The notes: generated by a model from the sequence alone, not told the origin. Counted from the stretch's first letter, positions 32,709 through 41,254 are shown. The stretch is 41,387 bases of DNA from Caldifarciminota bacterium (GCA_016930175.1 JAFGHJ010000046.1:65073-106459), one strand, 5' to 3'. A program made the numbers and translations.

Positions 32709-33289
32709 CGGGCAGTTAAAAATTCCAGATGCACCTTTAAATAATCATCAGAAAATTCCTGGGGCAAAGGCGGTAATTTTTTGGTTAGAGCTACAGCCCG
32801 AAGTGTTGATTCATTATAAACCTCATCGCCGGAATCGTCTTCGATACGGATATTCGTGATTAAACCGTCTTCTCCGACCTCAAAATATACGATACTTTTT
32901 AAAATCACATCTTTGTTTCTGTACGGATTGTTCCAATTTTGAGCAATTTTGTTCAAAAGAATATTCAAATAATAAGAATAATTGAATCCCCTACCACTCC
33001 CCGTATAAATTTCGGGTCTGATATCGGGTAAACCGTCGGGCAATTTTTTCCAGGAAGAGCTCTTACTCTTATTTTCTTTCTTCGGTGCCGATTTCTCTAA
33101 ATTTTTCTTCACCTTAGTTTCAGGCCTGTTGATTGCTTTTCCGGAAACTTTAGGCTGTGGAAGGGGTGCAATACTTACCTTGTAAATCTCGATTTGGGGT
33201 ATTTTTGTGAAACTATTTCTTGTGCTAATTCCAAGAGTAGAGAACAATACGGTATGAAGCAAAAATGAAAACAAATAAAAACGGTTCAT
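32705..33289 (-). CDS. TolA/TonB-type energy transducer
   Basis: 194 residues. One N-terminal membrane segment (RFYLFSFLLHTVLFSTLGI), a Lys- and Pro-rich periplasmic linker at about 40-85 (KVKKNLEKSAPKKENKSKSS), and a C-terminal TonB/TolA domain (ILLNKIAQNWNNPYRNKDV, IVYFEVGEDGLITNIRIEDD, STLRAVALTKKLPPLP). Its place between tolR and tolB makes it the TolA counterpart, though the end domain and short linker look like TonB. It would pass inner-membrane force to TolB and Pal. Confidence 0.88.
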   Translation of the reverse strand: MNRFYLFSFLLHTVLFSTLGISTRNSFTKIPQIEIYKVSIAPLPQPKVSGKAINRPETKVKKNLEKSAPKKENKSKSSSWKKLPDGLPDIRPEIYTGSGRGFNYSYYLNILLNKIAQNWNNPYRNKDVILKSIVYFEVGEDGLITNIRIEDDSGDEVYNESTLRAVALTKKLPPLPQEFSDDYLKVHLEFLTAR

Positions 33290-33693
33290 TTTCCGGATGA
33301 AAATTCTGCGACCAGCCCCAGTTCCTTTACACCTGCCTTTCTCATTTTACCTACAATTTCAACCACAAAACCATAATCTATGTTTTTGTCAGAGCGAAGA
33401 TAAACGGTTATACCCGGTGGTTTACTCGTCAAGATATCTTTTAATCTCGATTCAAACTTTTCCGAGTCGATTTTCTCGTCCTCGATGAATAAAGTTTTAT
33501 TACTTTTGATTGTTACAGTAATTCCCTCTTCGTCATGCGGTAATGAAGCATCTGTCTTAGGTAAAGATACATCTATTCCGGGTGTCATCATCGGAGCGGT
33601 AATAATAAAAACTACGAGGATCGTCAACGCGACATCCACAAGATTAGTTATGTTCAAATCTTGAATAAGCCCCCTGTCTTTATTCTTTTTCAA
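33286..33693 (-). CDS. tolR: TolR/ExbD-type proton-channel subunit
   Basis: TTG 33693 is proposed as the start: AAAAGGGG lies 5 bases before it and 14 bases overlap tolQ. A GTG at 33726 has no Shine-Dalgarno sequence and would overlap tolQ by 47 bases. The 135-residue protein has a short cytoplasmic arm, then NITNLVDVALTILVVFIITA with the membrane Asp needed for proton flow, then a periplasmic ExbD domain (VYLRSDKNIDYGFVVEIVGK). It works with TolQ. Confidence 0.88.
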   Translation of the reverse strand: MKKNKDRGLIQDLNITNLVDVALTILVVFIITAPMMTPGIDVSLPKTDASLPHDEEGITVTIKSNKTLFIEDEKIDSEKFESRLKDILTSKPPGITVYLRSDKNIDYGFVVEIVGKMRKAGVKELGLVAEFSSGK

Positions 33694-34342
33694 CCAATCC
33701 CCTTTTAAGATTTGCAAATGCCTCACTGATGAAATTGTCGAGCTGTGATTCTAAGTTGATTATTCTACTGCGTAAAAGGTTATTGAAAACTAATGACGGG
33801 ATTGCGACAAGGAGTCCATAAACAGTAGAAATAAGAGCGTCGGTAATACCGGGCGCAACAACCATTATATGGGCTGACCCCCTGGCTCTTATCTCCAGGA
33901 AAGCCTCCATAATTCCCCATACAGTTCCTAAAAGTCCCAAAAAAGGGCTTGCTGCGACAATCGTTCCCAAAACAGGTAAACCATTCTCTAAGTTCTCTAT
34001 TTCTGCTGCTTTCGACCTGTCCATTGCAAGCTTTATATTATCAGCTATTCCCAGCGCCTTGTCACCAGCATTTGCCTTTAGAAATTTAAACTCGTCGAGT
34101 CCGCTCTTTAATATCCTTCCGTAAATATTATTGCTTAACACATATCCAAGATTATACATTTTTTCGATATCGCTATGAAACCTGAAATTTTGTAAGAATT
34201 CCTGCGCCTTTCTTTTAATAGACCTCAAATCAAATATTTTTTTGAAGAAAATTGCCCAGGACCAGATGGAAAAAAACACCAGAATAACCATTATAATTTG
34301 AACTGCAATTCCGGACTCAAAAAAGATTCTAAATATATTCAT
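33680..34342 (-). CDS. tolQ: TolQ/ExbB-type proton-channel subunit
   Basis: 220 residues with three membrane segments. The family core is plain: VLGTIVAASPFLGLLGTVWG, IMEAFLEI, then PGITDALISTVYGLLVAIPS. This is the MotA/TolQ/ExbB domain. With TolR it forms the proton-driven motor of the Tol system. It overlaps the cpoB-like gene by ATGA and ends inside the start of tolR. Confidence 0.93.
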   Translation of the reverse strand: MNIFRIFFESGIAVQIIMVILVFFSIWSWAIFFKKIFDLRSIKRKAQEFLQNFRFHSDIEKMYNLGYVLSNNIYGRILKSGLDEFKFLKANAGDKALGIADNIKLAMDRSKAAEIENLENGLPVLGTIVAASPFLGLLGTVWGIMEAFLEIRARGSAHIMVVAPGITDALISTVYGLLVAIPSLVFNNLLRSRIINLESQLDNFISEAFANLKRGLVEKE

Positions 34343-35019
34343 TGACTTAACCTGTTACCTGCAAGCACTGCTTCGGGTGAATTAGGATATTCTTTTATCA
34401 CCCTGTCGAAATACATTCTTGCAATCTTTATTTCATTAGCCTCCTCATATATGATACCGGTTTTAAATATTGCGGTTGGCTTTTTATTGCTTTGGGGATA
34501 TTTATTTATCAATTCATTGAAGGTATTAACCGCATCCTGTCTTTTACCCATTGCATAGTAGCATTCTCCAATCCAGTAAAGAGCATTGTCAGAAAGTGCG
34601 GACTCCGGAGCAATTTTGATGTAAGATTTGAAACCATCGATAGATTCATTATAATTGCCTTTAACATAATTCAGATAAGCCGATTCATATATCATACGCG
34701 CTTCAGGACTAAGAGAAGAGACTTCACCGGAATCGGCATCCGGCTTTCTTCCCTTTACTAATTTTTCATTTATTTGAGTTAATTGTGTTTCGGACTCGCT
34801 CAATCGGGTATTGAGCATTTCTATCTTCTCAGCTATCTCAGCCGATTTTGTATATAAATCTACCCTGAGCTGAGCAATCTCTTTAGATTGCTTTTTGGTA
34901 TAATATTTTAGACTATCCAGCTGCCAGTAATAACTCTCAAAGTGCTTTGGTTTGAAACAACCTCCAAATATCAGAGATAAAAATACCACACCAAAAAGCA
35001 ATCTAAGTTGCTTAGTCAT
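34339..35019 (-). CDS. CpoB/YbgF-like TPR lipoprotein
   Basis: 226 residues. Signal peptide with lipobox FGGC (RLLFGVVFLSLIFGGCFK). Residues 35-90 form a coiled coil (EIAQLRVDLYTKSAEIAEKI, EMLNTRLSESETQL), as in the trimerising part of CpoB. Residues 105-226 hold three TPRs (YESAYLNYVKGNYNESIDGF, YYAMGKRQDAVNTFNELINK, ARMYFDRVIKEYPNSPEAVL). In E. coli CpoB links Tol to septal peptidoglycan synthesis. No Shine-Dalgarno sequence is seen before the ATG, 30 bases after pal. Confidence 0.88.
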   Translation of the reverse strand: MTKQLRLLFGVVFLSLIFGGCFKPKHFESYYWQLDSLKYYTKKQSKEIAQLRVDLYTKSAEIAEKIEMLNTRLSESETQLTQINEKLVKGRKPDADSGEVSSLSPEARMIYESAYLNYVKGNYNESIDGFKSYIKIAPESALSDNALYWIGECYYAMGKRQDAVNTFNELINKYPQSNKKPTAIFKTGIIYEEANEIKIARMYFDRVIKEYPNSPEAVLAGNRLSQ

Positions 35020-35049
35020 ATTTTGTTTGTTTAACTAATGGAGCTGTTT

Positions 35050-35520
35050 TTACTCTGCTACAAACTCGCAGCGACGGTTCTTTTCCAGGTTTTCCGGATC
35101 GAGAGGTCTTTCTTCCCCGTAGCTTACTGTTGATAATTGCGCGGCAGGAATACCAAGTCCTACAAGATAATCAACAGCCGCTTTTGCTCTTCTCTCACCA
35201 AGAGCCATATTATATTCAGAAGTACCTATTCTACAACAATGACCCTCAATAACCACATTTACTTCCGGATATAACTCAAGCATCTCGCTGTTCGCGTCTA
35301 AAATCGCCGCGGCATCAGGCCTAATATCGGATTTATCAAAGTCAAAGAATATCCTGTCCAATACTAGCTCGGGCCTTTCAGGCTCGACTACTTCAGTTGT
35401 ATCTTCTTCGACAACTACCGGCTCCTCTATTGGCTCTTCCTCTACTACTGGTGCGCCGCCGCAACCGATCAACAAAACAACAATCAACAGTACAGGTAAA
35501 AATAGTTTCAAATAACGCAT
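35050..35520 (-). CDS. pal: Pal, peptidoglycan-associated lipoprotein, with altered binding motif
   Basis: 156 residues. Lipobox LIGC with Cys20, then an acidic, Val-rich linker, then an OmpA-type domain from residue 53 (LDRIFFDFDKSDIRPDAAAI). The binding stretch is VVIEGHCCRIGTSEYNMALG followed by ERRAKAAVDYL. In most family members the motif is GH[TC]D; here Cys96 replaces the Asp that contacts meso-diaminopimelate, while the partner Arg (Arg111) is kept. Pal is normally last in the operon; here it is first. AGGAGG lies 5 bases before the ATG. Confidence 0.9.
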   Translation of the reverse strand: MRYLKLFLPVLLIVVLLIGCGGAPVVEEEPIEEPVVVEEDTTEVVEPERPELVLDRIFFDFDKSDIRPDAAAILDANSEMLELYPEVNVVIEGHCCRIGTSEYNMALGERRAKAAVDYLVGLGIPAAQLSTVSYGEERPLDPENLEKNRRCEFVAE

Positions 35521-35541
35521 CCTTGCCTCCTTTTTTGTTTA

Positions 35542-35569
35542 ATGATAATAAAAAACCCATAATTGTCAA
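35542..35569 (-). promoter_or_regulatory. Promoter of the tol-pal operon
   Basis: TTGACA (35569-35564), 16 bp, TATCAT (35547-35542) on the minus strand. The leader is about 15-20 bases and holds the pal Shine-Dalgarno sequence. Confidence 0.75.
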
Positions 35570-35625
35570 GCACCTTTTTTTATTTTTATAATTTTTTTAT
35601 TCTACACCTTTGTTTTTTTTATCTC

Positions 35626-36117
35626 TTAATCAACAAATTTTTCTTTATAAACCTCAAGCAAAAGGTCATATGCATCGTCGATAGATATAGGCACAACTTT
35701 GGTCTGACCAATTATAGGCATAAAGTTCGTGTCTCCGCTCCATCTGGGAACAAGATGATAGTGGAGATGATTTTCGAAACCGGCGCCCGCAATTCTACCG
35801 AGATTCATACCGATATTAAAACCCTCCGGCTTCATGGCTTTTTTTATAACCCTCTGCCATTCCTGAATGAGAGTAGACATCTCAAGCATCTCTTTATCGC
35901 TCAATTCTTCAAAATCCCCTGTATGATTGTAAGGTGCTATCATTATATGTCCGTTATTATATGGATATTTATTCATTATAACAAAAGTAAATTTCCCGCG
36001 AAACAGAACTCCTGATTTCCTGTCGTCATTAGACGAGGCGGCGTTACAGAAAATACAGCCCTCGGAATTTGGATTACTAATGTATTTATACCGCCAGGGA
36101 GCAAATATTCTTTTCAT
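35626..36117 (-). CDS. HIT-family nucleotide hydrolase/transferase (Ap4A phosphorylase-like)
   Basis: 163 residues. The histidine triad is NHLHYHLVPRWSGDTNFMPI near residue 116, and the N-terminal WRYKYISNPNSEGCIFCNA and IMIAPYNHTGDFEEL fit the HIT branch that includes diadenosine tetraphosphate phosphorylases. It cleaves nucleotide phosphoanhydrides or adenylated substrates; the exact one is unknown. Its ATG shares the last base of the upstream endonuclease stop, so the two are translated together. Confidence 0.9.
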   Translation of the reverse strand: MKRIFAPWRYKYISNPNSEGCIFCNAASSNDDRKSGVLFRGKFTFVIMNKYPYNNGHIMIAPYNHTGDFEELSDKEMLEMSTLIQEWQRVIKKAMKPEGFNIGMNLGRIAGAGFENHLHYHLVPRWSGDTNFMPIIGQTKVVPISIDDAYDLLLEVYKEKFVD

Positions 36118-37361
36118 CAGAAAAGAGACTGCTGTGTTACCACTTTAGCAGGATTTTCTTCCGGAATCAAAATCTGACCGTATACACCGTCGTAACCTGG
36201 TTTTATCTCCACATTTTCATTTCTGACTTTTATAACCGATCGAGCTATTTTCTCTTCAGCGCAAGAAAGCAAAATCTTTTCCGGCAAATCAAGCAATATT
36301 CTAAATTCATTACCGAAATAAGTTGTTAGTTTTATATATGACTCTTCTACAGCCCGCGTCTTACTTCCTACCCTTAAAGAATCAGCAATTATTTCTCGTA
36401 AAGGAACAAGTCTCTTATAACCCACTCTTCCTTCGCTTTTAGCTTTGTCTCTATCCGCAAGGTCATAAACACGATGCAGCACACCAAGGGTCAGGGGCCT
36501 GCCGCACTCCGGGCATATGTTATTATGTTTCTTTGAATCATAAGGGTGAAAAGTCACGTTACATTTTCTGTGTCCGTCATAATGGTACTTGCCTTCCTGT
36601 GGGAAAAACTCCACTGTATAATCGAAAATATTTGTATCCTGATTTTTTAAAATATTCAAAAGTGACGAATAATCGATTTCTTCTTTAAAACAGTTAGCTT
36701 CTCTTCCTATGTTAGCGGGTGAATGCGCATCCGAATTTGAGATCAGTGTTATATTATCAAGAGAAGATAAAAGCCAGTTCATGGGAGGATCAGAAGAAAG
36801 TCCGGTTTCTACAGCGTAAATTTTTTCTCTGTAATTTCCAAATGCTTCTTCTATAGAATCAAATCCTGACTGAGAACCAAAAAGGCCAAACCAGGGCGTC
36901 CAGAGATGAGCTGGAATCAAAATCGCATCTTCATATACAGAAAAAAGGCTTTCCGCAAGGTCACGCAAAGAAAAAGAAAGAATTGGTCTCCCATCGGCTT
37001 CTAACTTGCCGAATTTCCTGACACTTTTATTAAAACTCCTGACCATTTCAAAATTCGGCAGCATTATAAGTGAATGTATTTTCTTTGTCTGTCCTCCCTC
37101 ATTATATATATTGCATACTTCAGAAGTCAAAATGAAATCAACTTCTTCAAACCTATAAATGCCTTCCCTCTGGGTTTCTTTTAATGCTTCCTCCAGAAGA
37201 TAAAGCCAGCCAGGGTTTGTAAAATCGCCGGTACCAACAAGATTAATACCCTTTGCCTTTGCTTCTTTCGCAATAAAAGGAAGTTCCATTTGCTTACTGG
37301 TCGCCATCGAATATTTGGAGTGAATGTGAAAATCAGCGTAATATTTTTGATCACTATCCAT
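36117..37361 (-). CDS. Endonuclease Q-like PHP-domain DNA repair enzyme with C-terminal clamp motif
   Basis: 414 residues. The PHP metal site starts at YYADFHIHSKYSMATSKQM and closes with LISNSDAHSPANIGREANC. A four-cysteine zinc module (KCNVTFHP, NNICPECGRPLTLGVLHRVY) and RVGYKRLVPLREIIADSL follow, the full layout of archaeal EndoQ, which cuts 5' of deaminated bases in DNA. The last residues, VTQQSLF, fit the QxxLF beta-clamp-binding or PCNA-type motif. The start has no Shine-Dalgarno sequence but a promoter ends 7 bases upstream of the ATG, so the mRNA may be leaderless. Confidence 0.88.
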   Translation of the reverse strand: MDSDQKYYADFHIHSKYSMATSKQMELPFIAKEAKAKGINLVGTGDFTNPGWLYLLEEALKETQREGIYRFEEVDFILTSEVCNIYNEGGQTKKIHSLIMLPNFEMVRSFNKSVRKFGKLEADGRPILSFSLRDLAESLFSVYEDAILIPAHLWTPWFGLFGSQSGFDSIEEAFGNYREKIYAVETGLSSDPPMNWLLSSLDNITLISNSDAHSPANIGREANCFKEEIDYSSLLNILKNQDTNIFDYTVEFFPQEGKYHYDGHRKCNVTFHPYDSKKHNNICPECGRPLTLGVLHRVYDLADRDKAKSEGRVGYKRLVPLREIIADSLRVGSKTRAVEESYIKLTTYFGNEFRILLDLPEKILLSCAEEKIARSVIKVRNENVEIKPGYDGVYGQILIPEENPAKVVTQQSLF

Positions 37362-37367
37362 AAAGTG

Positions 37368-37395
37368 AAGATAAAACGCTTAAGAAAAAAGTCAA
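37368..37395 (-). promoter_or_regulatory. Promoter of the EndoQ-HIT operon
   Basis: TTGACT (37395-37390), 16 bp, TATCTT (37373-37368) on the minus strand. The predicted start falls at about 37361, the A of the ATG. Confidence 0.55.
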
Positions 37396-37580
37396 GGAGC
37401 CCCCCTCTCACCCATAAAAAAATTTACCACAGAGAACACAGAGATTTTAACCGTTAGTCTGTTGGTCAGTTAGTCCGTTGGACTGTTTTTTTACTCGAAA
37501 CTCGTAACACTAAACCCGAAACACTAATTGTCTACGAACTAAGAACTAGGCACGACGAACTAAAATCTAAAACCTAAAAT
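37396..37580. other. Spacer with partial CACAGAG repeat and word-like runs
   Basis: TACCACAGAGAACACAGAG lies at about 37425-37444. ACTCGAAACTCGTAACACTA and ACGAACTAAGAACTAGGCAC runs fill the rest up to the histidine kinase stop. No gene and no clear terminator. Confidence 0.4.
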
Positions 37581-39698
37581 CTATTTTACCGTTAATCTCC
37601 GGAGCGCATCTAAAAGTCTTTCTTTTTTTACGGGCTTTGTAAGATAATCACTGCAACCAACGCCCATCGTTTTATTTCTATCTTCCTTCATGGCGTAAGC
37701 AGTCAAAGCCAAAATGGGCGTCTCGCTCCTGTGGTTTTTCTTTTCCCAGTCTCTAATAGTTTTTGTAGCTGTAAACCCGTCCATTACCGGCATCTGCATA
37801 TCCATCAAAACAATATCATATTTATTATCTTTAAATTTATCCACTGCTATCTGACCATTCTCTGCCGCATCTATTTCTACCGGAAATTTCTTTAGGAACG
37901 CCTCGATAAGTAAACGGTTGTCGGTATTATCTTCAACAAGTAATATTTTAAGATGAGGTATTGAGACTGCGGTTTTCTTTCTTTCTTCTAATTTTTCCTT
38001 TTTTATTTGAGCTTTCCATAAACCAAGTGTAGTCAGGATAGCATTCTTTAATTCTTTTCTTTTAACAGGTTTCAAGAGATATGCCCCAATTCCGTACCTA
38101 TCTATCTGTTTCAAATCGTTCGGTTTATAATCGGAAGATAAAATTATAATTGTAGTCGCATCAGAATTCTTTTGTTCTCTTAAAAACTTCGCGACTCCTA
38201 TACCGTCAACCTCGGGCATACGATAATCGAGAAGAACCAGATCAAACGGTTTATTTTTTGAATAAGCCGACTTAATTATGGAAATAGCTTCTTTGCCACC
38301 TTCAGCTTCTGTTATTTTTGCATCCCACACCGAGAGAATTTCCCTTAAAATCAATCTGTTCGTTGCATTATCATCCACAATTAAAGTCGACATACCTTCG
38401 ACATCTATTTCTCCGGGTTTAACAAAGGTCTCCCTACCCTTTTTTTCCTGGAGTCCAAACGGTGCAGTGAAACAAAATTTACTCCCTCTTCCTAATTCAC
38501 TTTCGACCCACATCTTACCACCCATCAATAACGTAATTCTTTTAGAAATACTTAAACCCAAACCCGTCCCCCCATATTTTCTGGTGGTTGAAGAATCGGC
38601 TTGCTTAAAGGTTTCAAAAACTTTATCTTGCTTATCCTTCGGTATCCCGATACCTGTATCTTTTACAAAGAAAAGCAAGTACACGCTATTCTCTTCTTTC
38701 GGTTCAATGTACTCAGGATCCTCCTCATGTAAAAGATTGACATTGAGAACAATTTCGCCTTCATCGGTAAATTTTATCGCATTTCCAATAAGGTTAACGA
38801 GTACCTGTCTGAGTCTTGAGGGATCTCCGATTAGATTCACCGGAACATTAGGTTCTATTCTGCTCAAAAATTCTATATTCTTTTTGCGAGCGCGAACCGC
38901 CATAACATCACAGGTCCCTTCAATTAATTCTCCGAGATCAAAATTCGTTTTCTCAAACTCCACGTCACCCGCTTCTATTTTCGAGAGATCCAGTATATCA
39001 TTTATCAAAGAAAGCAAAGTATCTCCAGCTTTCTCTAAAGTTTTCACAAAACCTTTCTGTTCTTTGGAGAGAGGCGTATCGGAAAGAAGTTCCGCCATAC
39101 CAACAATTGCATTCATAGGTGTTCGTATCTCATGACTCATTGTAGCCAGAAATTCGCTCTTAGCCTCATTTGCTCTTTCGGCTTCAACTTTTGCTTTTTG
39201 CAGTTCATCTTCAGTTTTTTTATGAGCCTTAATTTCTTCTTTAAGTTTTACATATGATTTCTTGAGTTCTTCATAAAGCTCATCCCGCGTAAGTCTCGAT
39301 ATTTTTTCTTGTTCATAATTAATGAAATATTCGGTTGGTTTAAAATCGTAATCTGCGATGAATTTAAACGCATCCAGAGCGTTTAAACCATTTCCAAGGT
39401 TATAATAATCGATTTCGTCAAATATTCCGTCCAGAATTTTAGAGTTTTCAGAAATATCATTACCAGAAAAGAAACGAATCAACAAACCAAATCTTTCTTT
39501 TCTCTGATCTATAAAAAATTCCAAACCACATTTTTCTTCTATCCCAGCTACCTTTCGTATTACTTCGGAAGCAGCAGTCGTTAATCTCGTAGCAGTGACT
39601 TCACCAAATCCAAGATCGGTTGCCAACTCGAGCACCTTGTTTCTTTTCTCTACAAGGTAAGTTTTATCCTTTAAAGAAACTTTACCGAGTTGAACCAT
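37581..39698 (-). CDS. Hybrid histidine kinase with RsbT-like degenerate N-terminal domain and two receiver domains
   Basis: 705 residues. Residues 1-120 align by eye with the stressosome kinase RsbT (LGFGEVTATRLTTAASEVIR against its LGFG...RITTAISELAR), but the N-box Asn is Lys49 and the glycine boxes are absent. A coiled coil (130-180) leads to the HisKA domain with His189 in TMSHEIRTPMNAIVG. The HATPase has NAIKF, DTGIGI and GTGLGL. Two REC domains follow, with Asp491 (LVLLDYRMPEVDG) and Asp633 (IVLMDMQMPVMDG). The kinase core looks active; no transmembrane segment or DNA-binding output is present. The ATG shares one base with the upstream STAS stop. It is the last gene of the operon. Confidence 0.9.
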   Translation of the reverse strand: MVQLGKVSLKDKTYLVEKRNKVLELATDLGFGEVTATRLTTAASEVIRKVAGIEEKCGLEFFIDQRKERFGLLIRFFSGNDISENSKILDGIFDEIDYYNLGNGLNALDAFKFIADYDFKPTEYFINYEQEKISRLTRDELYEELKKSYVKLKEEIKAHKKTEDELQKAKVEAERANEAKSEFLATMSHEIRTPMNAIVGMAELLSDTPLSKEQKGFVKTLEKAGDTLLSLINDILDLSKIEAGDVEFEKTNFDLGELIEGTCDVMAVRARKKNIEFLSRIEPNVPVNLIGDPSRLRQVLVNLIGNAIKFTDEGEIVLNVNLLHEEDPEYIEPKEENSVYLLFFVKDTGIGIPKDKQDKVFETFKQADSSTTRKYGGTGLGLSISKRITLLMGGKMWVESELGRGSKFCFTAPFGLQEKKGRETFVKPGEIDVEGMSTLIVDDNATNRLILREILSVWDAKITEAEGGKEAISIIKSAYSKNKPFDLVLLDYRMPEVDGIGVAKFLREQKNSDATTIIILSSDYKPNDLKQIDRYGIGAYLLKPVKRKELKNAILTTLGLWKAQIKKEKLEERKKTAVSIPHLKILLVEDNTDNRLLIEAFLKKFPVEIDAAENGQIAVDKFKDNKYDIVLMDMQMPVMDGFTATKTIRDWEKKNHRSETPILALTAYAMKEDRNKTMGVGCSDYLTKPVKKERLLDALRRLTVK

Positions 39699-40225
39699 TA
39701 ATCAATATCCTTCTCATCTTGTTCCGCAAGAAAGTCTTCTTCATCTTCAACATTCCCATCTTCACCATCTCCGGTTTCTTCCCCGGTATCAACTTCTTCT
39801 ATAACCTCATTTTTTTCAACTTCTTCTTCCGCTTCTTCCGATTTTTCCTCGACTCTAACTAAAGGCTGAAGTTTTTTAACTCCCTCTTCAAAAGTTCCTG
39901 CAGTTTCATATATCTCTTTAAAATCGAAATTGGAATCCGTAAGAGCAATAGCAACTCCGGGTTTTATACCCGTTAACACAGTTTTAGCTCCCAACAAAGA
40001 AATCATTTTTGCTGTTTTATCGATAATACCGGCATGGTAAGGCTCAATTATTCGAACCCCGGAAAGATCAATTACTACTCCCTTTACTTTACTGTCTTCG
40101 ACTCCTTTTAAAATTTGACATTGTATTTTACTCATTCTTTCATCATCAATCTCTCCCTGAATCGGAACCACAAGACATCCCTCTGAAATATGAATAGACA
40201 AATCAGATAAACTTTTCTCCTCCAT
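39698..40225 (-). CDS. RsbS-like STAS protein with acidic tail, phosphosite replaced by Pro
   Basis: ATG 40225 is preferred over GTG 40237 because GAAGGTG lies about 9 bases upstream; 175 residues. Residues 8-118 match the RsbS type: ISEGCLVVPIQGEIDDERMS, VVIDLSGVRIIEPYHAGIID, then LLGAKTVLTGIKPGVAIALT. The Ser phosphorylated in Bacillus RsbS (IDS) corresponds here to Pro62 (IEP), so phosphorylation at this site is not possible. Residues 125-175 are almost entirely Glu, Asp and Gly. It lies directly before the RsbT-like kinase gene, the same order as rsbS-rsbT. Confidence 0.88.
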   Translation of the reverse strand: MEEKSLSDLSIHISEGCLVVPIQGEIDDERMSKIQCQILKGVEDSKVKGVVIDLSGVRIIEPYHAGIIDKTAKMISLLGAKTVLTGIKPGVAIALTDSNFDFKEIYETAGTFEEGVKKLQPLVRVEEKSEEAEEEVEKNEVIEEVDTGEETGDGEDGNVEDEEDFLAEQDEKDID

Positions 40226-40263
40226 AATTGCCGGCACCTTCTAATGACTTAACTTTTTCTTAT

Positions 40264-41034
40264 TCAATCTTTAATATTACGCATCATAACCAGATACGCT
40301 CCGTCACCCTCCCACTCGGTTTCGGTAACTCTCATCTCTGCCCGTTTTTTCTCTTTTCCTTTACTCCGTACTTCGATTTCTTTTAGTTGTCCAACCTCTA
40401 AAGGAAATTCGAATTTCTCACCTATAAGATCCTCAGGGACGGCTTCCAGGAAATTTTGTGAAGAGCTATTTGCAAACTGTACTATACCCTTCCTGTCTAC
40501 AACTACCACAGCAAAATGAATTCTCTCTATTATGTTTTTAAACCTTGATTTACTCCTTTCAAGTTCCCGAATTTTCTCTTCCAACTTCATTAAGATTTGA
40601 TGCCGCTCAACCGCAAAGAATATCGCCTGCAAAAGCGCATTGACACCCATCTGCCCCTTAACAAGGAACCCCTCTGCCCCTCTTTTCATTGCTTCAAGAG
40701 CCAAACCTTCATCACTTAATGCAGTTATCACGACAACCGGGACATTATGAGCATTCTTCCTTATACTATCCAGAGTAGCTAATTCTTTACTATCCGGCAG
40801 ATTAAGGTCAAGCAATATAAGATCAAATTCATGTTCAGAAATACATTTAAGAGCCTCTCCCAGAGTTTCTACATTAGTTAACGCAAATTTAGTATCTTTG
40901 ACTAATTCGGCTTCCTCACAATAAGCAAGAGTTTCCCTAATAAAAGTAACTGCAAACGATGCGTCTTCAATAAGAAGAACATTCATTATCGTGATATCAG
41001 CATTCTTTTCACTGTGTTTCCCTTTTTCATTCAT
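40264..41034 (-). CDS. Response regulator with REC and PAS domains
   Basis: ATG 41034 has GAGAGG 7 bases upstream; a further ATG at 40986 opens directly on the REC core and is the main alternative. 256 residues. REC at about 17-140 with acidic pair IED, phosphoacceptor Asp76 (LILLDLNLPDSKE), Thr104 region VVITALSDEG and Lys126. A short coiled coil (145-165) joins a PAS domain (165-256, FAVVVVDRKGIVQFANSSSQ). There is no DNA-binding or enzymatic output, so it probably signals by protein contact, perhaps with the hybrid kinase or STAS proteins. Confidence 0.88.
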   Translation of the reverse strand: MNEKGKHSEKNADITIMNVLLIEDASFAVTFIRETLAYCEEAELVKDTKFALTNVETLGEALKCISEHEFDLILLDLNLPDSKELATLDSIRKNAHNVPVVVITALSDEGLALEAMKRGAEGFLVKGQMGVNALLQAIFFAVERHQILMKLEEKIRELERSKSRFKNIIERIHFAVVVVDRKGIVQFANSSSQNFLEAVPEDLIGEKFEFPLEVGQLKEIEVRSKGKEKKRAEMRVTETEWEGDGAYLVMMRNIKD

Positions 41035-41131
41035 TTGAATACCTCTCAGATATACTTTTAAATATACGAACATTATTTATGAGACGATTGCCTTTGTTTA
41101 AGGTCGAATAAACGCTAAAGTTATTACTCAC
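41027..41131 (-). CDS. Candidate 34-residue upstream open reading frame
   Basis: GTG 41131 has AAGGAGG 5 bases upstream, the best Shine-Dalgarno match in this operon. The frame reads VSNNFSVYSTLNKGNRLINN and ends in FKSISERYSNE with a TGA that lies 8 bases inside the REC-PAS gene. Such an overlap suits translational coupling, so the product or the act of translation may set the level of the response regulator. No homology was recognised, and the frame could be chance. Confidence 0.35.
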   Translation of the reverse strand: MSNNFSVYSTLNKGNRLINNVRIFKSISERYSNE

Positions 41132-41154
41132 AAAAGCCTCCTTTATACCGAAAC

Positions 41155-41200
41155 TTTATCAGATTCCGAATTCGAAAAAAATCTCATTTCTCCTGATAAA
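41155..41200 (-). other. Inverted repeat in the spacer of the signalling operon
   Basis: TTTATCAG (41155-41162) and CTGATAAA (41193-41200), 8 bp, with smaller inner pairing around TTCGAATTC. On the minus strand a second start-like set (CAGGAG, ATG) opens a 14-codon frame inside it that ends just before AAGGAGG at 41143. It may be a leader RNA structure between the RsbR-like and REC-PAS genes. Confidence 0.3.
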
Positions 41201-41254
41201 TATTTCTTAAAAAATAATAATCTGTATTATACCTTAAATAAAACTTCTCTATAC

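Noticed and set aside
38278-39135. 285-codon open frame on the plus strand
   Set aside because: Lies wholly antisense to the histidine kinase; Ser-, Pro- and Leu-rich translation with no domain and no Shine-Dalgarno sequence.
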